Positions 52,413 through 62,125 of a DNA stretch of 64,000 nucleotides are shown here, piece by piece. The position numbers were made by a program, and so were the translations under genes. The notes beneath the pieces are model-generated. The model searched no databases. It saw only the letters and a list, made by a program, of their open reading frames with translations, and was not told the origin of the DNA. Source of the stretch: Methanomicrobiales archaeon (GTDB lineage Archaea > Halobacteriota > Methanomicrobia > Methanomicrobiales > Methanospirillaceae). Every line of letters begins with the position of its first letter. The stretch's first letter is position 1. The stretch covers positions 1 through 64,000 of the forward strand of contig JAAYWH010000035.1 in NCBI GenBank assembly GCA_012516785.1, in the 5' to 3' direction.

Positions 52413-52692
52413 ACCCCGAATCTGCATCATCATCGCATTCGATGGCCCGTGCATCCTTTACCAGGGTGTTGAACTGCATCGCAGCTGACATCAGGGCTTC
52501 ATCGCTCGAACCACCCGATGAGAAGGATCGCAGTACCGACTCCTGGGGTGACGGGTACAGCCGCTCCCCTATCCGGATCCCCTTGCAATGCACACAGAAC
52601 GCGCAATTCCGGTGAACGGATACCGACCCGTCTGCGCATCCGACAGTTGCGCGGTATTTTTTCTCATCCCATGTGATTTCCAGTGTTTTCAT
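52390..52692 (-). CDS. Small protein with CX2CX2C motif, unknown
   Basis: A 100-residue protein starting MKTLEITWDEKKYRATVGCADGS with a cluster NCAFCVHCKGI (about 29-38) and an acidic, Ser-rich C-terminus. I do not recognise a family. ATG 52692 lies about 30 bases downstream of ATTATTTAAC (minus strand, 52721-52730), which supports a leaderless start. The end overlaps the siroheme gene. Confidence 0.65.
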   Translation of the reverse strand: MKTLEITWDEKKYRATVGCADGSVSVHRNCAFCVHCKGIRIGERLYPSPQESVLRSFSSGGSSDEALMSAAMQFNTLVKDARAIECDDDADSGFKSRYRR

Positions 52693-52866
52693 GCGTGGGC
52701 AGGGGTTATCTTGTCCATATGTTAAATAATGTCGTTTTTTTCCTTTTTTCTGAAAAAACCGACGGATTTCGCTCATCGAAACGATTAATAAGGATACGTT
52801 TCCAATAAATACTACTCGCATAAACAGGCTGTACTTCTGCAGTCTCGTTTTTATCGGAGGATCATT
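52693..52866. promoter_or_regulatory. Divergent promoter region before EF-1 alpha
   Basis: Strongly AT-rich. For the plus strand it has GATTAATAAGG (52783-52793) and CCAATAAATAC (52802-52812), then the Shine-Dalgarno GGAGG (52856-52860) 6 bases before the ATG. For the minus strand ATTATTTAAC (52721-52730) serves the small cysteine protein. Confidence 0.6.
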
Positions 52867-54144
52867 ATGGCTGTTGAAAAGCCCCATCTTAATCTGGCGG
52901 TCATCGGGCACATCGACCATGGAAAGTCAACCACCGTTGGCAGGCTCATGTTCGAGACCGGTGCCGTACCTCCTCACATCATTGAGGGTTACCGCAAAGA
53001 GGCTGAGACCAAGGGTAAGGCAACCTTTGAGTTTGCCTGGGTGATGGATAACCTCAAGGAAGAGCGTGAGAGAGGTATCACGATCGATATCGCGCACAAG
53101 AGGTTTGACACCCCGAAGTTCTATTTCACCGTGGTGGACTGCCCTGGACACAGGGACTTTGTCAAGAACATGATCACCGGTGCCTCTCAGGCAGATGCAG
53201 CGGTTCTTGTCGTGGCAGCCCCTGACGGGGTCATGGAACAGACCAAGGAGCACGTGTTCCTTTCAAGAACGCTTGGCATCAACCAGCTCATCGTTGCTAT
53301 CAACAAGATGGACGCAGCCAAGTATGACCAGAAACGCTTCGAGGAAGTGAAGAAGGATCTCTCTGCCCTCCTCCAGATGGTGGGATACAAGCCGGCAGAG
53401 ACGCTGTTCATCCCCATCAGTTCCCTTCAGGGGGTCAATATCGCCAAGAAGAGCCCGGAGACGCCCTGGTATACCGGCCCGACACTTCTGGAGTCGCTCG
53501 ACACGCTCAAGGAGCCCGAGAAACCGACCGACAAGCCGCTCCGGCTTCCGATCCAGGATGTCTACAGTATCAGCGGTATCGGCACCGTGCCGGTAGGACG
53601 CGTTGAGACCGGCATCATGAAGAAGGGAATGAAAGTATCCTTCATGCCGGCAAACAAAGAGGGTGAGATCAAGTCCATCGAGATGCACCACGAGGAGATC
53701 CCTCAGGCCTTGCCCGGCGATAACGTTGGGTTCAACGTCCGTGGCCTTGCAAAGGGAGACATCCGCCGTGGCGATGTCTGCGGACCTGTCGAGGCCCCGC
53801 CAACTGTCGCTGATGAATTCACCGCACAGATCGTCGTGCTCCAGCACCCCAGTGCAATCACCATCGGATACACCCCTGTGTTTCACTGCCACACCACCCA
53901 GACTGCCTGCACCTTCGTCGAGCTGAAGAAGAAACTCGACCCAAGGACCGGCCAGACCAAGGAAGAGAACCCCACGTTCATCAAGGCAGGAGACGCAGCG
54001 ATTGTGCAGGTCAAACCGACCAAGCCCATGGTCATCGAGAATGTGAAGGAGCTTCCCCAGCTCGGCAGGTTTGCAATCCGGGATATGGGAAGCACCATCG
54101 CTGCCGGAATGTGTATTGCTATCCAGCCCAAGCAGATGAGATAA
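52867..54144 (+). CDS. tuf: Translation elongation factor EF-1 alpha
   Basis: A 425-residue GTPase delivering aminoacyl-tRNA. G1 is GHIDHGKST (residues 14-22), G3 DCPGHRDF, G4 NKMD, followed by beta-barrel domains 2 and 3. Codon use is strongly biased as in highly expressed genes (less GC-rich third positions than neighbours). uS10 follows after 34 bases, the usual archaeal pair. Confidence 0.97.
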   Translation: MAVEKPHLNLAVIGHIDHGKSTTVGRLMFETGAVPPHIIEGYRKEAETKGKATFEFAWVMDNLKEERERGITIDIAHKRFDTPKFYFTVVDCPGHRDFVKNMITGASQADAAVLVVAAPDGVMEQTKEHVFLSRTLGINQLIVAINKMDAAKYDQKRFEEVKKDLSALLQMVGYKPAETLFIPISSLQGVNIAKKSPETPWYTGPTLLESLDTLKEPEKPTDKPLRLPIQDVYSISGIGTVPVGRVETGIMKKGMKVSFMPANKEGEIKSIEMHHEEIPQALPGDNVGFNVRGLAKGDIRRGDVCGPVEAPPTVADEFTAQIVVLQHPSAITIGYTPVFHCHTTQTACTFVELKKKLDPRTGQTKEENPTFIKAGDAAIVQVKPTKPMVIENVKELPQLGRFAIRDMGSTIAAGMCIAIQPKQMR

Positions 54145-54178
54145 CTCCGAATCCCACAATATTTATCTGGTGAATATC

Positions 54179-54487
54179 ATGCAGAAGGCCAGGATACGCC
54201 TCACAGGGACCGATTTCAAGAAGGTTGAGATGGTCTGCGACCGGATACGGGAGATCGCAGAGAGGACCGGTGTCAACATCGCCGGACCCATTCCACTCCC
54301 CACCAAACGCCTGGTGGTGCCCATACGGAAAAGCCCCGACGGGGAAGGGACCGCCACCTGGGACCGGTGGCAGATGCGGGTGCACAAACGGCTGATCGAT
54401 ATCGATGCCGATGAACGTGCACTCCGCCAGCTGATGCGTACCCAGGTCCCGAAAGATATCGGCATCGAGATCGTCCTCGAGAGCTGA
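54179..54487 (+). CDS. rpsJ: 30S ribosomal protein uS10 (S10p)
   Basis: A 102-residue protein starting [20 protein letters not shown], with [22 protein letters not shown], matching archaeal S10. ATG 54179 is preferred because GGTGA lies before it; GTG 54170 would lengthen it by three residues. Part of the EF-1 alpha operon. Confidence 0.96.
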   Translation: MQKARIRLTGTDFKKVEMVCDRIREIAERTGVNIAGPIPLPTKRLVVPIRKSPDGEGTATWDRWQMRVHKRLIDIDADERALRQLMRTQVPKDIGIEIVLES

Positions 54488-54496
54488 GGAAGCGGA

Positions 54497-56245
54497 TTGA
54501 CCGCCGGAGTTCGCTCCCGGATCCGGGAATGGTGCTCCTTTCGGAACCTCTTTTTACTGATTTTTCTCCTCGGCATTCTTCTCCGGTTCTTATCCCTCGA
54601 TCTCAAACTCTTCCATCACGATGAGGCGATCCATGCGTGGTTCTCGTACCGCCTGATGACAGAGGGCATTTATGCGTATGAACCGATGTATCACGGACCG
54701 TTCCTGTATTATGTCACTGCGGGAATGTTCACGCTCTTTGGTGACAGCGATCTCGTCGCCCGGATCCTTCCGGCCCTCTTTGGCGTCGCGATCATTCCGC
54801 TCATCTACTGGATCTACCGGATGGGATACCTTGACCAGCGCCAGACCCTGATCGCCGGCCTCTTTATTGCCCTCTCTCCCTGCCTGGTATATTTTTCGAG
54901 GTTCCTCCGCCACGACATATTCCAGCTCTTCTTCACGGTGCTGATACTGGCTGCGCTCATCGCCTACACTGAGCGAGGCCAGCTCCGGTATGCCCTGCTC
55001 GCAGGCTTTGCCATCGGAGGGGGGATGACACTCAAGGAAGATATGCCTATCTTCCTCCTTATCCTGGCCACCTTCGCAATCTACCTCCTGCTGACAAAAA
55101 AGATCAGGCTTCCCGAGACCTGGCTTCGTGACTCGATAGCGCTGGTCGTGGTTGCCCTCGCCGTGATGGTCATCTTCTACTCCTCCTTTGGGGCACATTT
55201 CGAAATTATCGAGACAGGATGGATCGATGCCTACAAGCACTGGGCCTCGATGCATGGGATGTGCCGGATCTGCGGACCATGGTTCTTCTATATCCTGCTC
55301 TTCCTCCTCTACGAGGTCCCGATCATCCTTCTCGCGGTATACGGCAGCGCCCAGTTTGCGATCCGCCACAACCCTCTGCCCAGGATAGCTTTCTCTCTGA
55401 AGAACCATTTTTCAGGCAAAAACGGGCTGATGGGAGCCGAAGAGAACCAGGGGGACATTCCCCAGCCGGCGGTTCCCTGGAATAAGAAAGAGATCTTCTT
55501 CCTCTTTTGCATCTACTGGATGGTCGTGACCCTTGCTGCCTACGCCTATATCGGGGAGAAAGTCCCCTGGCTGATCATCCACCAGCTCTTCCCGATGATC
55601 CTCGTCTCTGTCTACCTGATGACGGAGAAGAAGATGTACATCGCCCTTGCCGGTTGTATCTTCCTGGTCCTCATGACCTGGCATGTTGCCCTGGTCCCTG
55701 CCGATATCAACGAGCCGATCGTCCAGGTCCAGAATTCCGAGGATATGAGGACCGTCATGAAACTGATCGATGTGTCAGATACCGTGGTGATCGCATCAGA
55801 GAACTACTGGCCGCTTCCCTGGTATTACCGGGGGGATAAGTGGGAAAAGATGCGGTTCTATGGAAAACTCGTGGATGCCGGCACCATCTCCAGCGTCAAT
55901 CCTGACCTGGTGATCACCCATGATATGAGCAGTTACCCAGCCCTTGAGGGGTATGACAAGGCGACCTACAAGCTCTCTTACTGGTTCTCCATCTACGACA
56001 ACGAGCACCGTATCCCTGAATATTACCTGAAGAGGGATGGAAAGCTCGGGAGCATCAATATCGACGTCTTCACAAAACCAGGGCTGTATGAAAAGGCTAA
56101 TGTCTCTTTTCCAGCGATCCAGCAAAGCGCTGCGCTGACCACAGAAGAGCCTGCATCCCAATCCAGGCAGCGCTGGGACCAGAAACTCGCAAATATTACC
56201 GTCCGGATGTTTGGCCCGGACAGCTATCAGAAGAGTGAAGGGTGA
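54497..56245 (+). CDS. Agl23-like polytopic glycosyltransferase-type membrane protein (TIGR03663)
   Basis: A 582-residue protein with about 12 membrane helices and a C-terminal soluble part. The first loop LKLFHHDEAIHAWFSYRLMTEG ... YHGPFLYYV carries the acidic HDE motif of GT39/GT-C-type enzymes. The family (TIGR03663) includes the haloarchaeal flippase-associated protein Agl23. It probably acts in protein or lipid glycosylation. The start is a TTG with GAGGAAG upstream, 9 bases after uS10. Confidence 0.85.
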   Translation: MTAGVRSRIREWCSFRNLFLLIFLLGILLRFLSLDLKLFHHDEAIHAWFSYRLMTEGIYAYEPMYHGPFLYYVTAGMFTLFGDSDLVARILPALFGVAIIPLIYWIYRMGYLDQRQTLIAGLFIALSPCLVYFSRFLRHDIFQLFFTVLILAALIAYTERGQLRYALLAGFAIGGGMTLKEDMPIFLLILATFAIYLLLTKKIRLPETWLRDSIALVVVALAVMVIFYSSFGAHFEIIETGWIDAYKHWASMHGMCRICGPWFFYILLFLLYEVPIILLAVYGSAQFAIRHNPLPRIAFSLKNHFSGKNGLMGAEENQGDIPQPAVPWNKKEIFFLFCIYWMVVTLAAYAYIGEKVPWLIIHQLFPMILVSVYLMTEKKMYIALAGCIFLVLMTWHVALVPADINEPIVQVQNSEDMRTVMKLIDVSDTVVIASENYWPLPWYYRGDKWEKMRFYGKLVDAGTISSVNPDLVITHDMSSYPALEGYDKATYKLSYWFSIYDNEHRIPEYYLKRDGKLGSINIDVFTKPGLYEKANVSFPAIQQSAALTTEEPASQSRQRWDQKLANITVRMFGPDSYQKSEG

Positions 56246-56727
56246 AAGGATTCCGTCATCCCACTTCCGAAACAATCCTCCTCCCATAGATGAAAATCTG
56301 ACTTTCCTTTTCTTCCCTCATGATGCGCCAACGTATCGGGATGGTCCCCGTCACACCCGCATTACGAGACCTGGCCACGTGTATGATGATTGATTTTTCC
56401 TTTTTCTCCCCTTAAAGAGCAGCACCGTGTCAGGATGGGACCTGGTCTCTTCAGTAGTGTCATACAGAATTCAGAGGATGAGGATCTGATCTTCTCCGGA
56501 AGGGGGACGGTAGAACCCAGTGATTCCCGGAAAATCACCCGGCGCGAGCAAGCAGAATCAGTCTTTCGCTCTCCTGGGAGGGGAGAGGATGACCTCCCTC
56601 GTTTCCTGTCCCTGGATAATCCTGTTTCTTCTTCCGTGTTGCGATACGCTGGGGGGAAGAAGGAATGCCCCGGTCGATCCAGGGAAAAAAAGAGGAGCGG
56701 AAACGAGAGGATATGGAAGCAGGGATA
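56246..56727. other. Intergenic region, nothing recognised
   Basis: About 480 bases between convergent genes. Several short frames overlap one another. T-rich tracts near 56393-56410 may end transcription of the Agl23-like gene. No RNA structure stands out. Confidence 0.4.
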
Positions 56728-57864
56728 TTATCCCAGTTCATCCCACTTTCGTCTTTTCCGGAAGAGTACGATGGCTACAATCACAATGACTGCAATCACG
56801 ATGATGACAAGAATCGGGATGAGCACGCTGGAGATCGCACCTGATGCCCCCGATAACATCCCTGACAAGGGATTGGAGTCCACCTTCTCTTGAAGAGCGA
56901 GGGCATCGTTCAGCACTTCATCTCCTTTGGCCGCCGCTTCGGCAGCTTTTTCCGCGGCTTCCGCATACTTGCCTCCTGATTGGAGATCTTTGGCATCCGA
57001 GAGTTTATCCGCGGCTATCTCCCATCGCGCAATGATCGGCATGAGCCGGGCATCGGAACCCATGCTCTTGTTGACCTTGAAGTACGTGATCAACTGCTCG
57101 GTCTGTCCAATGGATCCCTCAGCAGTCGAGATGGCATGCTGGGCTTCCATCACCGCCACTGATGAGTCCAGTTCATCGAGCAGCTTCTTGGCTGCCGAGA
57201 GATCGCTTGACTTGCGGACGATGTCGGTAGATTTCTGGGCACTCTGGATATATGCAGCAGCCTGACCGTATTTCGCCTCTGCCGTGGTCAGGTCAATCCC
57301 GCTGCCAGCCAGCTGATCCAGCTTCTGGCGCAGGGTGCTCATCCGTGCTGATTCGGATTGTATGGTATCGCCGATCGCAGCCGGATTCAAGACCATCTTC
57401 TTCTTCACGATTTCGGTGCCAACGAGCGTATTGCTGCTGCTCAGCTCACGCACCCTCATGATGATCTTTTCGGATGAATTCGTGACAACAGGAGCAGTTC
57501 CCGCCACCTTGACCTTCAGCGCTATCTCACGATCCGATGGATACGAAAGCTCCCAGCCGCTCAACTGGATATTCGGGCCGGCGTCAGTCTTTGCAGGAAA
57601 TTCAACTCCATCCTGGATGATGATATAGGTCCATGTCGGATCAGTAAGCTCGGTATCCATCTTCAGGGTATTCTCTTTATCAAAGGTATATCCCCCTGAA
57701 CTGACAAAATTCACGGTGAACGATGCTGATGCCTCGGTCTGGCCTGACACCAGGTCTCCACTTGGTAGTATGGCAATATTTCCTACCGAAACGGCCGCCG
57801 ATGCAATACCGACGAAACTGATGAAAACTATCAGAACTCCCAAAACCTGTAACTGCCTGCTCAT
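56728..57864 (-). CDS. Secreted, membrane-anchored protein with helical domain
   Basis: A 378-residue protein. Signal peptide at 1-22 (VLGVLIVFISFVGIASA), a beta-sandwich at about 25-155 (ASASFTVNFVSSGGYTF ...), a long Ala-rich helical or coiled-coil region (about 165-320), then a strong membrane helix (VLIPILVIIVIAVIVIVAIVLF) with a short basic tail RKRRKWDELG inside the cell. It starts 6 bases after the cetZ stop and is clearly co-transcribed with it. I do not recognise a family. Confidence 0.82.
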   Translation of the reverse strand: MSRQLQVLGVLIVFISFVGIASAAVSVGNIAILPSGDLVSGQTEASASFTVNFVSSGGYTFDKENTLKMDTELTDPTWTYIIIQDGVEFPAKTDAGPNIQLSGWELSYPSDREIALKVKVAGTAPVVTNSSEKIIMRVRELSSSNTLVGTEIVKKKMVLNPAAIGDTIQSESARMSTLRQKLDQLAGSGIDLTTAEAKYGQAAAYIQSAQKSTDIVRKSSDLSAAKKLLDELDSSVAVMEAQHAISTAEGSIGQTEQLITYFKVNKSMGSDARLMPIIARWEIAADKLSDAKDLQSGGKYAEAAEKAAEAAAKGDEVLNDALALQEKVDSNPLSGMLSGASGAISSVLIPILVIIVIAVIVIVAIVLFRKRRKWDELG

Positions 57865-57870
57865 CTCTCA

Positions 57871-59049
57871 TCACTCAAACAATGGTTCAATATCCTCGTC
57901 AATCGTCAGAGGCTTCCGTTCCTCTGCACGCACCGAATCCTCTTTTGTCTCCCTGGCGATCTCGGTCAGCTCGCGGATGCGGGGGGCATTTCCAATCGTT
58001 GAAAGGAGGACCACGGCGGCAACAAAACTGCTCCTTACCGGGTAATCCCCTCCTCTCACTTCGACTCCGGCAATGTTCTCTTCCACCCAGCTCTTCGCTT
58101 TCTCGATCCCCTTCCGATCGAGTTCGTCGGGTGGTCCGGCAACAAGGACAAGGGCACGTTCAGCGGTCGAGAAATCGCAGGGCAGCGTGAGACGGCCAAG
58201 CATGGCCCTCCTCACCAGGGAGATGATCTTTGCAGTCCGGTCCTCCCCGAGGAGCACCTCCTCCGTCGCTTCTCGTTTCTTCAGGGTGCTTGTGATCCCG
58301 CCGATGATCCCGGAGAGAGGGGACTTCGACCGGTCCGTGGTGACACTGGCGATAGCATAACCGACCGTGCTGATGCCACCTCCGCGGAGCGTGTTGATGA
58401 TCTCGCTCGAATCGACCACCATCTCACCGACACCGGCCTTTCCCATCTCCCCTGCCCTGAACAGTACGCCAAATCTCCTTACGATCTCATCATTAAGCCG
58501 GGAGAATGCACTCTTGATGCTCTCTCCCTCGTTTTTCCATGCACTGTTATCAAAAACGAACGTGTTATCGGCTTCCTTGATGAGCGTCGTCAGACTCCGT
58601 GCTGCATTGAATGAGTAGAGTTTCCCTTCTTCAGGGGCAGGGAGGATGCCGAGCACATACACCGGTTCATGATAGATGTTCTTGAGCTGGCGGACAAGGA
58701 CGGGGGTCCCTCCTGATCCTGTCCCCCCACCCAGACCAGCGACGACCATGAAGGCATCAACATCATGGGTTCCCTTCCGATCGATGGCGCTGACAATGCT
58801 GTCGACCTCATCCATGGTGATACGGGCACCTGCCGCATTGTCCGTGCCGACCCCATGTCCCTTGACAACCGTCTGCCCGATGAGAATCCTGTCTTTTAAT
58901 TCGATATGTTTCAGTCCCATCAGGTCTGTCCGGGCGGTATTGACAGCAATTGCCCGGAAGCTGTTACGGCCAAGCTTCCTGTCCTGTTCAAGGAACATGT
59001 CGACAATTTTGCCTCCCGCCTGTCCAAAACCAATGAAAAATATTCTCAT
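57871..59049 (-). CDS. cetZ: CetZ/FtsZ-like tubulin superfamily GTPase
   Basis: A 392-residue protein starting MRIFFIGFGQAGGKIVD (nucleotide loop T1), with the signature GLGGGTGSGGTPV near residue 107 and AVNTARTDL. It lacks the archetypal FtsZ GGGTGTGA form, and its GGGTGSGG fits CetZ-type proteins that control archaeal cell shape. C-terminal tail is short and acidic. A strong TATA box (CTTTATAAAT, 59101-59110 minus) lies 50 bases upstream. Confidence 0.88.
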   Translation of the reverse strand: MRIFFIGFGQAGGKIVDMFLEQDRKLGRNSFRAIAVNTARTDLMGLKHIELKDRILIGQTVVKGHGVGTDNAAGARITMDEVDSIVSAIDRKGTHDVDAFMVVAGLGGGTGSGGTPVLVRQLKNIYHEPVYVLGILPAPEEGKLYSFNAARSLTTLIKEADNTFVFDNSAWKNEGESIKSAFSRLNDEIVRRFGVLFRAGEMGKAGVGEMVVDSSEIINTLRGGGISTVGYAIASVTTDRSKSPLSGIIGGITSTLKKREATEEVLLGEDRTAKIISLVRRAMLGRLTLPCDFSTAERALVLVAGPPDELDRKGIEKAKSWVEENIAGVEVRGGDYPVRSSFVAAVVLLSTIGNAPRIRELTEIARETKEDSVRAEERKPLTIDEDIEPLFE

Positions 59050-59100
59050 GGACCCAAAACACCAGCCGGCCGATTCTTTCGGAATTATCCGAAATGTTCT

Positions 59101-59170
59101 ATTTATAAAGTTACTTTCAGAAGTTCAAAAACTTTCTTATACCAAACCGCCTCCAACGGCCTTTATATGC
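59101..59170. promoter_or_regulatory. Divergent promoters of cetZ and the FAD oxidoreductase
   Basis: The minus-strand box CTTTATAAAT (59101-59110) drives cetZ. On the plus strand CTTTATATGC (59161-59170) lies about 65 bases before the oxidoreductase ATG. Confidence 0.55.
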
Positions 59171-59233
59171 GGCGTATACGTATGCGGAGCCTTTTTTATC
59201 CCGCTTTTCAAACCTATACTGCAGAATCCGACC

Positions 59234-60457
59234 ATGAAGGTATGTATCATTGGGGGAGGGCTTGCCGGACTAGCTGCTGCATTGCGCCTCAAAGAACGGC
59301 ACGAGGTTGATATCTTCGAAAAGAAAGGCCACCTCGGTGGATGCCTTGCCTCTCACCATGTCGATACCTATTGGATAGAACAATTCTACCACCACTGCTT
59401 TTCCGGCGATCGGCACCTGCTTGATCTCTTTTCACAACTGCACATCAGCGACAGGCTGGAATGGCGGAAAGGTACTACCGGCTATTATGCCAACAACACC
59501 ATTTACCCGCTGAATACTCCCCTTGAGATACTCCGGTATCCGCTCCTCTCTCCCATTGACAAACTGAGGCTTGCACTGCTGACGATGCGATCGAAACGGA
59601 CCGATCCTGCCTCGCTTGACGATATCACCGCACCTGAGTATATCATCTCCGAAGTAGGAAAGCGGACGTATGAGTCGTTTTTCCAGCCGCTCCTTACCAG
59701 CAAGTTCGGCCCCATGAGCGAGAAGGTCTCCGCTGCATGGCTGATCGGAAGGATTGCCATCCGCTCCGACCGTGGTCTTTCAGGAGAACGTCTGGGATAC
59801 CTGAAGGGAGGATTCCAGGTCTTCCTGGATGCCCTTGCCGCTGAGGTGGGGCATGACTGTACAATCAGGCTCCATGATCCGGTCATCCACATGGCAAAGA
59901 ACACGGAAGGATGGCGGGTGAACGGCCAGCGGTATGACGCGGTACTCTCAACGGTTCCGCCCCAGGTGCTCACTTCCATCGGCGGCCCCGTGCTCCCTCC
60001 GGTGCCCTACCAAGGGGCAGCATGCCTCACGTTGGGGATGGAGGAGGAGTATACCAAGGGGATCTACTGGCTGAACATGAAAGATCCAGGTTCATTCGGT
60101 GCCGTGATCAGCCATACCAATTTCATCCCTGTTGAGCGGTACGGAGAGCATATCGTGTACCTGGCCTCCTATTTCACAGGAACCCTCCCGGCCCAGGCAG
60201 GCCATCTGATGCGGGAAGAGTTCTGCACCACGTTCTCCATCCCCGCCTCCCAGGTCCACTGGGAGCGGTTCACGGTTGAACCCCTGGCAGGCCCCATCTT
60301 CACCACGGGATATCGGAACCTCATCCCGCACTACCGGGAGAAGGGGCTCTACTTTGCGGGGATGTTCTCGGCATCCAACTACCCGGAGCGGAGCATGGAG
60401 GGATCGGTCGTCGCAGGATATCGTGCCGCCGAAGCGATCTCAGAGGGAGGCACGTGA
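59234..60457 (+). CDS. FAD-dependent NAD(P)-binding amine-oxidase-like oxidoreductase
   Basis: A 407-residue protein with the dinucleotide motif IGGGLAGLAAALRLKERHEVDIFEKKGHLGG at the N-terminus and the C-terminal FAD region GLYFAGMFSASNYPERSMEGSVVAGYRAAE. It belongs to the protoporphyrinogen oxidase/amine oxidase-like group, often found beside glycosyltransferases in lipid-linked sugar loci. Substrate unknown. Its stop overlaps the GT2 start (GTGA). Confidence 0.88.
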   Translation: MKVCIIGGGLAGLAAALRLKERHEVDIFEKKGHLGGCLASHHVDTYWIEQFYHHCFSGDRHLLDLFSQLHISDRLEWRKGTTGYYANNTIYPLNTPLEILRYPLLSPIDKLRLALLTMRSKRTDPASLDDITAPEYIISEVGKRTYESFFQPLLTSKFGPMSEKVSAAWLIGRIAIRSDRGLSGERLGYLKGGFQVFLDALAAEVGHDCTIRLHDPVIHMAKNTEGWRVNGQRYDAVLSTVPPQVLTSIGGPVLPPVPYQGAACLTLGMEEEYTKGIYWLNMKDPGSFGAVISHTNFIPVERYGEHIVYLASYFTGTLPAQAGHLMREEFCTTFSIPASQVHWERFTVEPLAGPIFTTGYRNLIPHYREKGLYFAGMFSASNYPERSMEGSVVAGYRAAEAISEGGT

Positions 60458-61170
60458 CCGGGGTGGAGGTGAGTGCAGTTATTCCCGTCTTCAATGACCG
60501 GGAGGCACTCAAACGAGCGATCCCCCTCTCGATTACCCGCCTCAGTGAGGTGGCGCCATGCTTCGAGCTGATCATCGCAGAGGATGGGAGCACCGATGGG
60601 AGTGCCGACCTCGTCCGATCATGGGAGGAGCAGGATTCGAGAGTCCGCCTCTTCCACAGCGATGAGCGGCTTGGCAGGGGGCGGGCACTGAACAGGGCAT
60701 TTTCCGCAGCAGAAGGAGCGATTGTCTGCTATTACGATGTGGATCTGGCAACGGATATGACGCATCTCGGGACCCTGATCGGTGCCATCAGGAACGGGTA
60801 TGACATCGCCACCGGTTCACGTCTCCTTCCCCAAAGCAGGATTCAGAGGAGCGGAGGGCGTGAGATTGCCAGCAGGGCATATAACCTCCTTGTCAGGACC
60901 GTGCTTGGCAGCAGGCTCCATGATCACCAGTGCGGTTTCAAAGCCTTTTCACGGGAGAAGATACTCTCGATCATCCCCGTTGTCAGAGACATGCACTGGT
61001 TCTGGGATACCGAGGTCCTTGTCAGGGCCGGGAGAAGAGGCTTATCGATCTGTGAATTTCCGGTAACCTGGCAGCAGGGAGGAAAGACAACCGTGAAACG
61101 GCACGATGTATGGGACATGGGGACCGCAATCCTCAGACTGTGGTGGGACCTGCATGTTGAGAAAGATTAG
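60454..61170 (+). CDS. Family 2 glycosyltransferase (dolichyl-phosphate sugar synthase-like)
   Basis: A 238-residue GT-A enzyme without membrane helices. AVIPVFNDREALK, EDGSTDGSADLV, YYDVDLATDM (metal-binding DxD), TGSRL, DHQCGFKAF and FWDTEVLVRA are the marks of polyprenyl-phosphate sugar synthases such as dolichyl-phosphate glucose or mannose synthase. GTG start coupled to the oxidoreductase by GTGA; overlaps the next gene by 17 bases. Confidence 0.92.
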   Translation: MTGVEVSAVIPVFNDREALKRAIPLSITRLSEVAPCFELIIAEDGSTDGSADLVRSWEEQDSRVRLFHSDERLGRGRALNRAFSAAEGAIVCYYDVDLATDMTHLGTLIGAIRNGYDIATGSRLLPQSRIQRSGGREIASRAYNLLVRTVLGSRLHDHQCGFKAFSREKILSIIPVVRDMHWFWDTEVLVRAGRRGLSICEFPVTWQQGGKTTVKRHDVWDMGTAILRLWWDLHVEKD

Positions 61171-62125
61171 CGCCATTGCCGTATCCACCCTGATCGCAGT
61201 GGGAATTATCCTCTTCATGCTCTACCGGGTGAAAGATGACCTTCTTGTCGCGCTCGAACACATTGTCTGGATCTATTGTGCCATGGCAGTGGCCGTCTGT
61301 TCCCTTGCATGGCTGCTCCGTGGAGTCCGGTACAGAATTATCCTTTCCGGCATCGGGATTCGATGCAGCATCCTCTTCTCCACCGGCTGTATCTTCATCT
61401 CACAGACTGCAAACCTGATCGTTCCCGCAAGGCTCGGGGACCTGGTGCGGGTATTCATCCTCAGGCATGAATTCGGATCAACCATTTCGCAGGGGATCTC
61501 CTCCCTCGTGGTGGAACGGGTGTTCGACATCGTCATGGTAGCCCTCCTTGGTGCGGTCTCTCTCCTCTTCGTGTTCAATGTCCCCGGAGAATACCTATGG
61601 CTCATCGTCCTTCCCCTCATCCTTGGGGCCGGTTTTTTTGTCTTCCTCTCGATCAGTGATCGCTTTTCATCCGACAACCGCTACCTCCGGATCCTGCTCA
61701 CGATGCTCGACCAGATCAGGCAGGTATCGCTCTCTGCAAAATCCATCCTGGCCCTCTCCTCCTCATCGGTCGTGATCTGGATCCTGGATGTCCTCGTCTG
61801 CCTCTTTGTGGGAATGATGTTCGGAGTGACCATCCCGTTTGCGGTGGTTACGCTTGCCATCGTTGTCGGCAACCTGGTGAAGGCCATTCCCCTGACTCCC
61901 GGTGGCATCGGGACCTATGAGCTGGCGCTTGTTGCCATCTTTTCCGCTGCCGGGATCGATCCGGCCGTTGCCACCCTGATTGCCGTGATCGATCACCTGC
62001 TCAAGAACCTGGTCACCCTCGGGGGCGGGGTGATATCGATCTACTTCTTTGGCGACTGGGTGATCGACGCAATAAAATCCGCCTTTAAAAAGGAGCTCCC
62101 AGAGGATGATCACCCCGGGGTATGA
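61154..62125 (+). CDS. AglD/YbhN-like flippase-type membrane protein
   Basis: A 323-residue protein with about eight helices of the lysylphosphatidylglycerol synthase transmembrane family (LRGVRYRIIL, TANLIVPARLGDLVRVFILR, SSLVVERVFDIVMVA, IPLTPGGIGTYELAL). Haloarchaeal relatives work in glycan transfer from dolichol. The ATG at 61154 is inside the GT2 gene; the gene overlaps the next one by 20 bases. Confidence 0.88.
   Translation: MLRKISAIAVSTLIAVGIILFMLYRVKDDLLVALEHIVWIYCAMAVAVCSLAWLLRGVRYRIILSGIGIRCSILFSTGCIFISQTANLIVPARLGDLVRVFILRHEFGSTISQGISSLVVERVFDIVMVALLGAVSLLFVFNVPGEYLWLIVLPLILGAGFFVFLSISDRFSSDNRYLRILLTMLDQIRQVSLSAKSILALSSSSVVIWILDVLVCLFVGMMFGVTIPFAVVTLAIVVGNLVKAIPLTPGGIGTYELALVAIFSAAGIDPAVATLIAVIDHLLKNLVTLGGGVISIYFFGDWVIDAIKSAFKKELPEDDHPGV

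Noticed and set aside
52393-52420. tRNA 3-prime-end-like sequence (ggttcaaat in a partly paired context followed by taccgcc, minus strand), possibly an att site
   Set aside because: The T stem has two mismatches, no matching 5-prime half (GGCGGTA) lies upstream, and the bases encode the end of the 52390-52692 protein.
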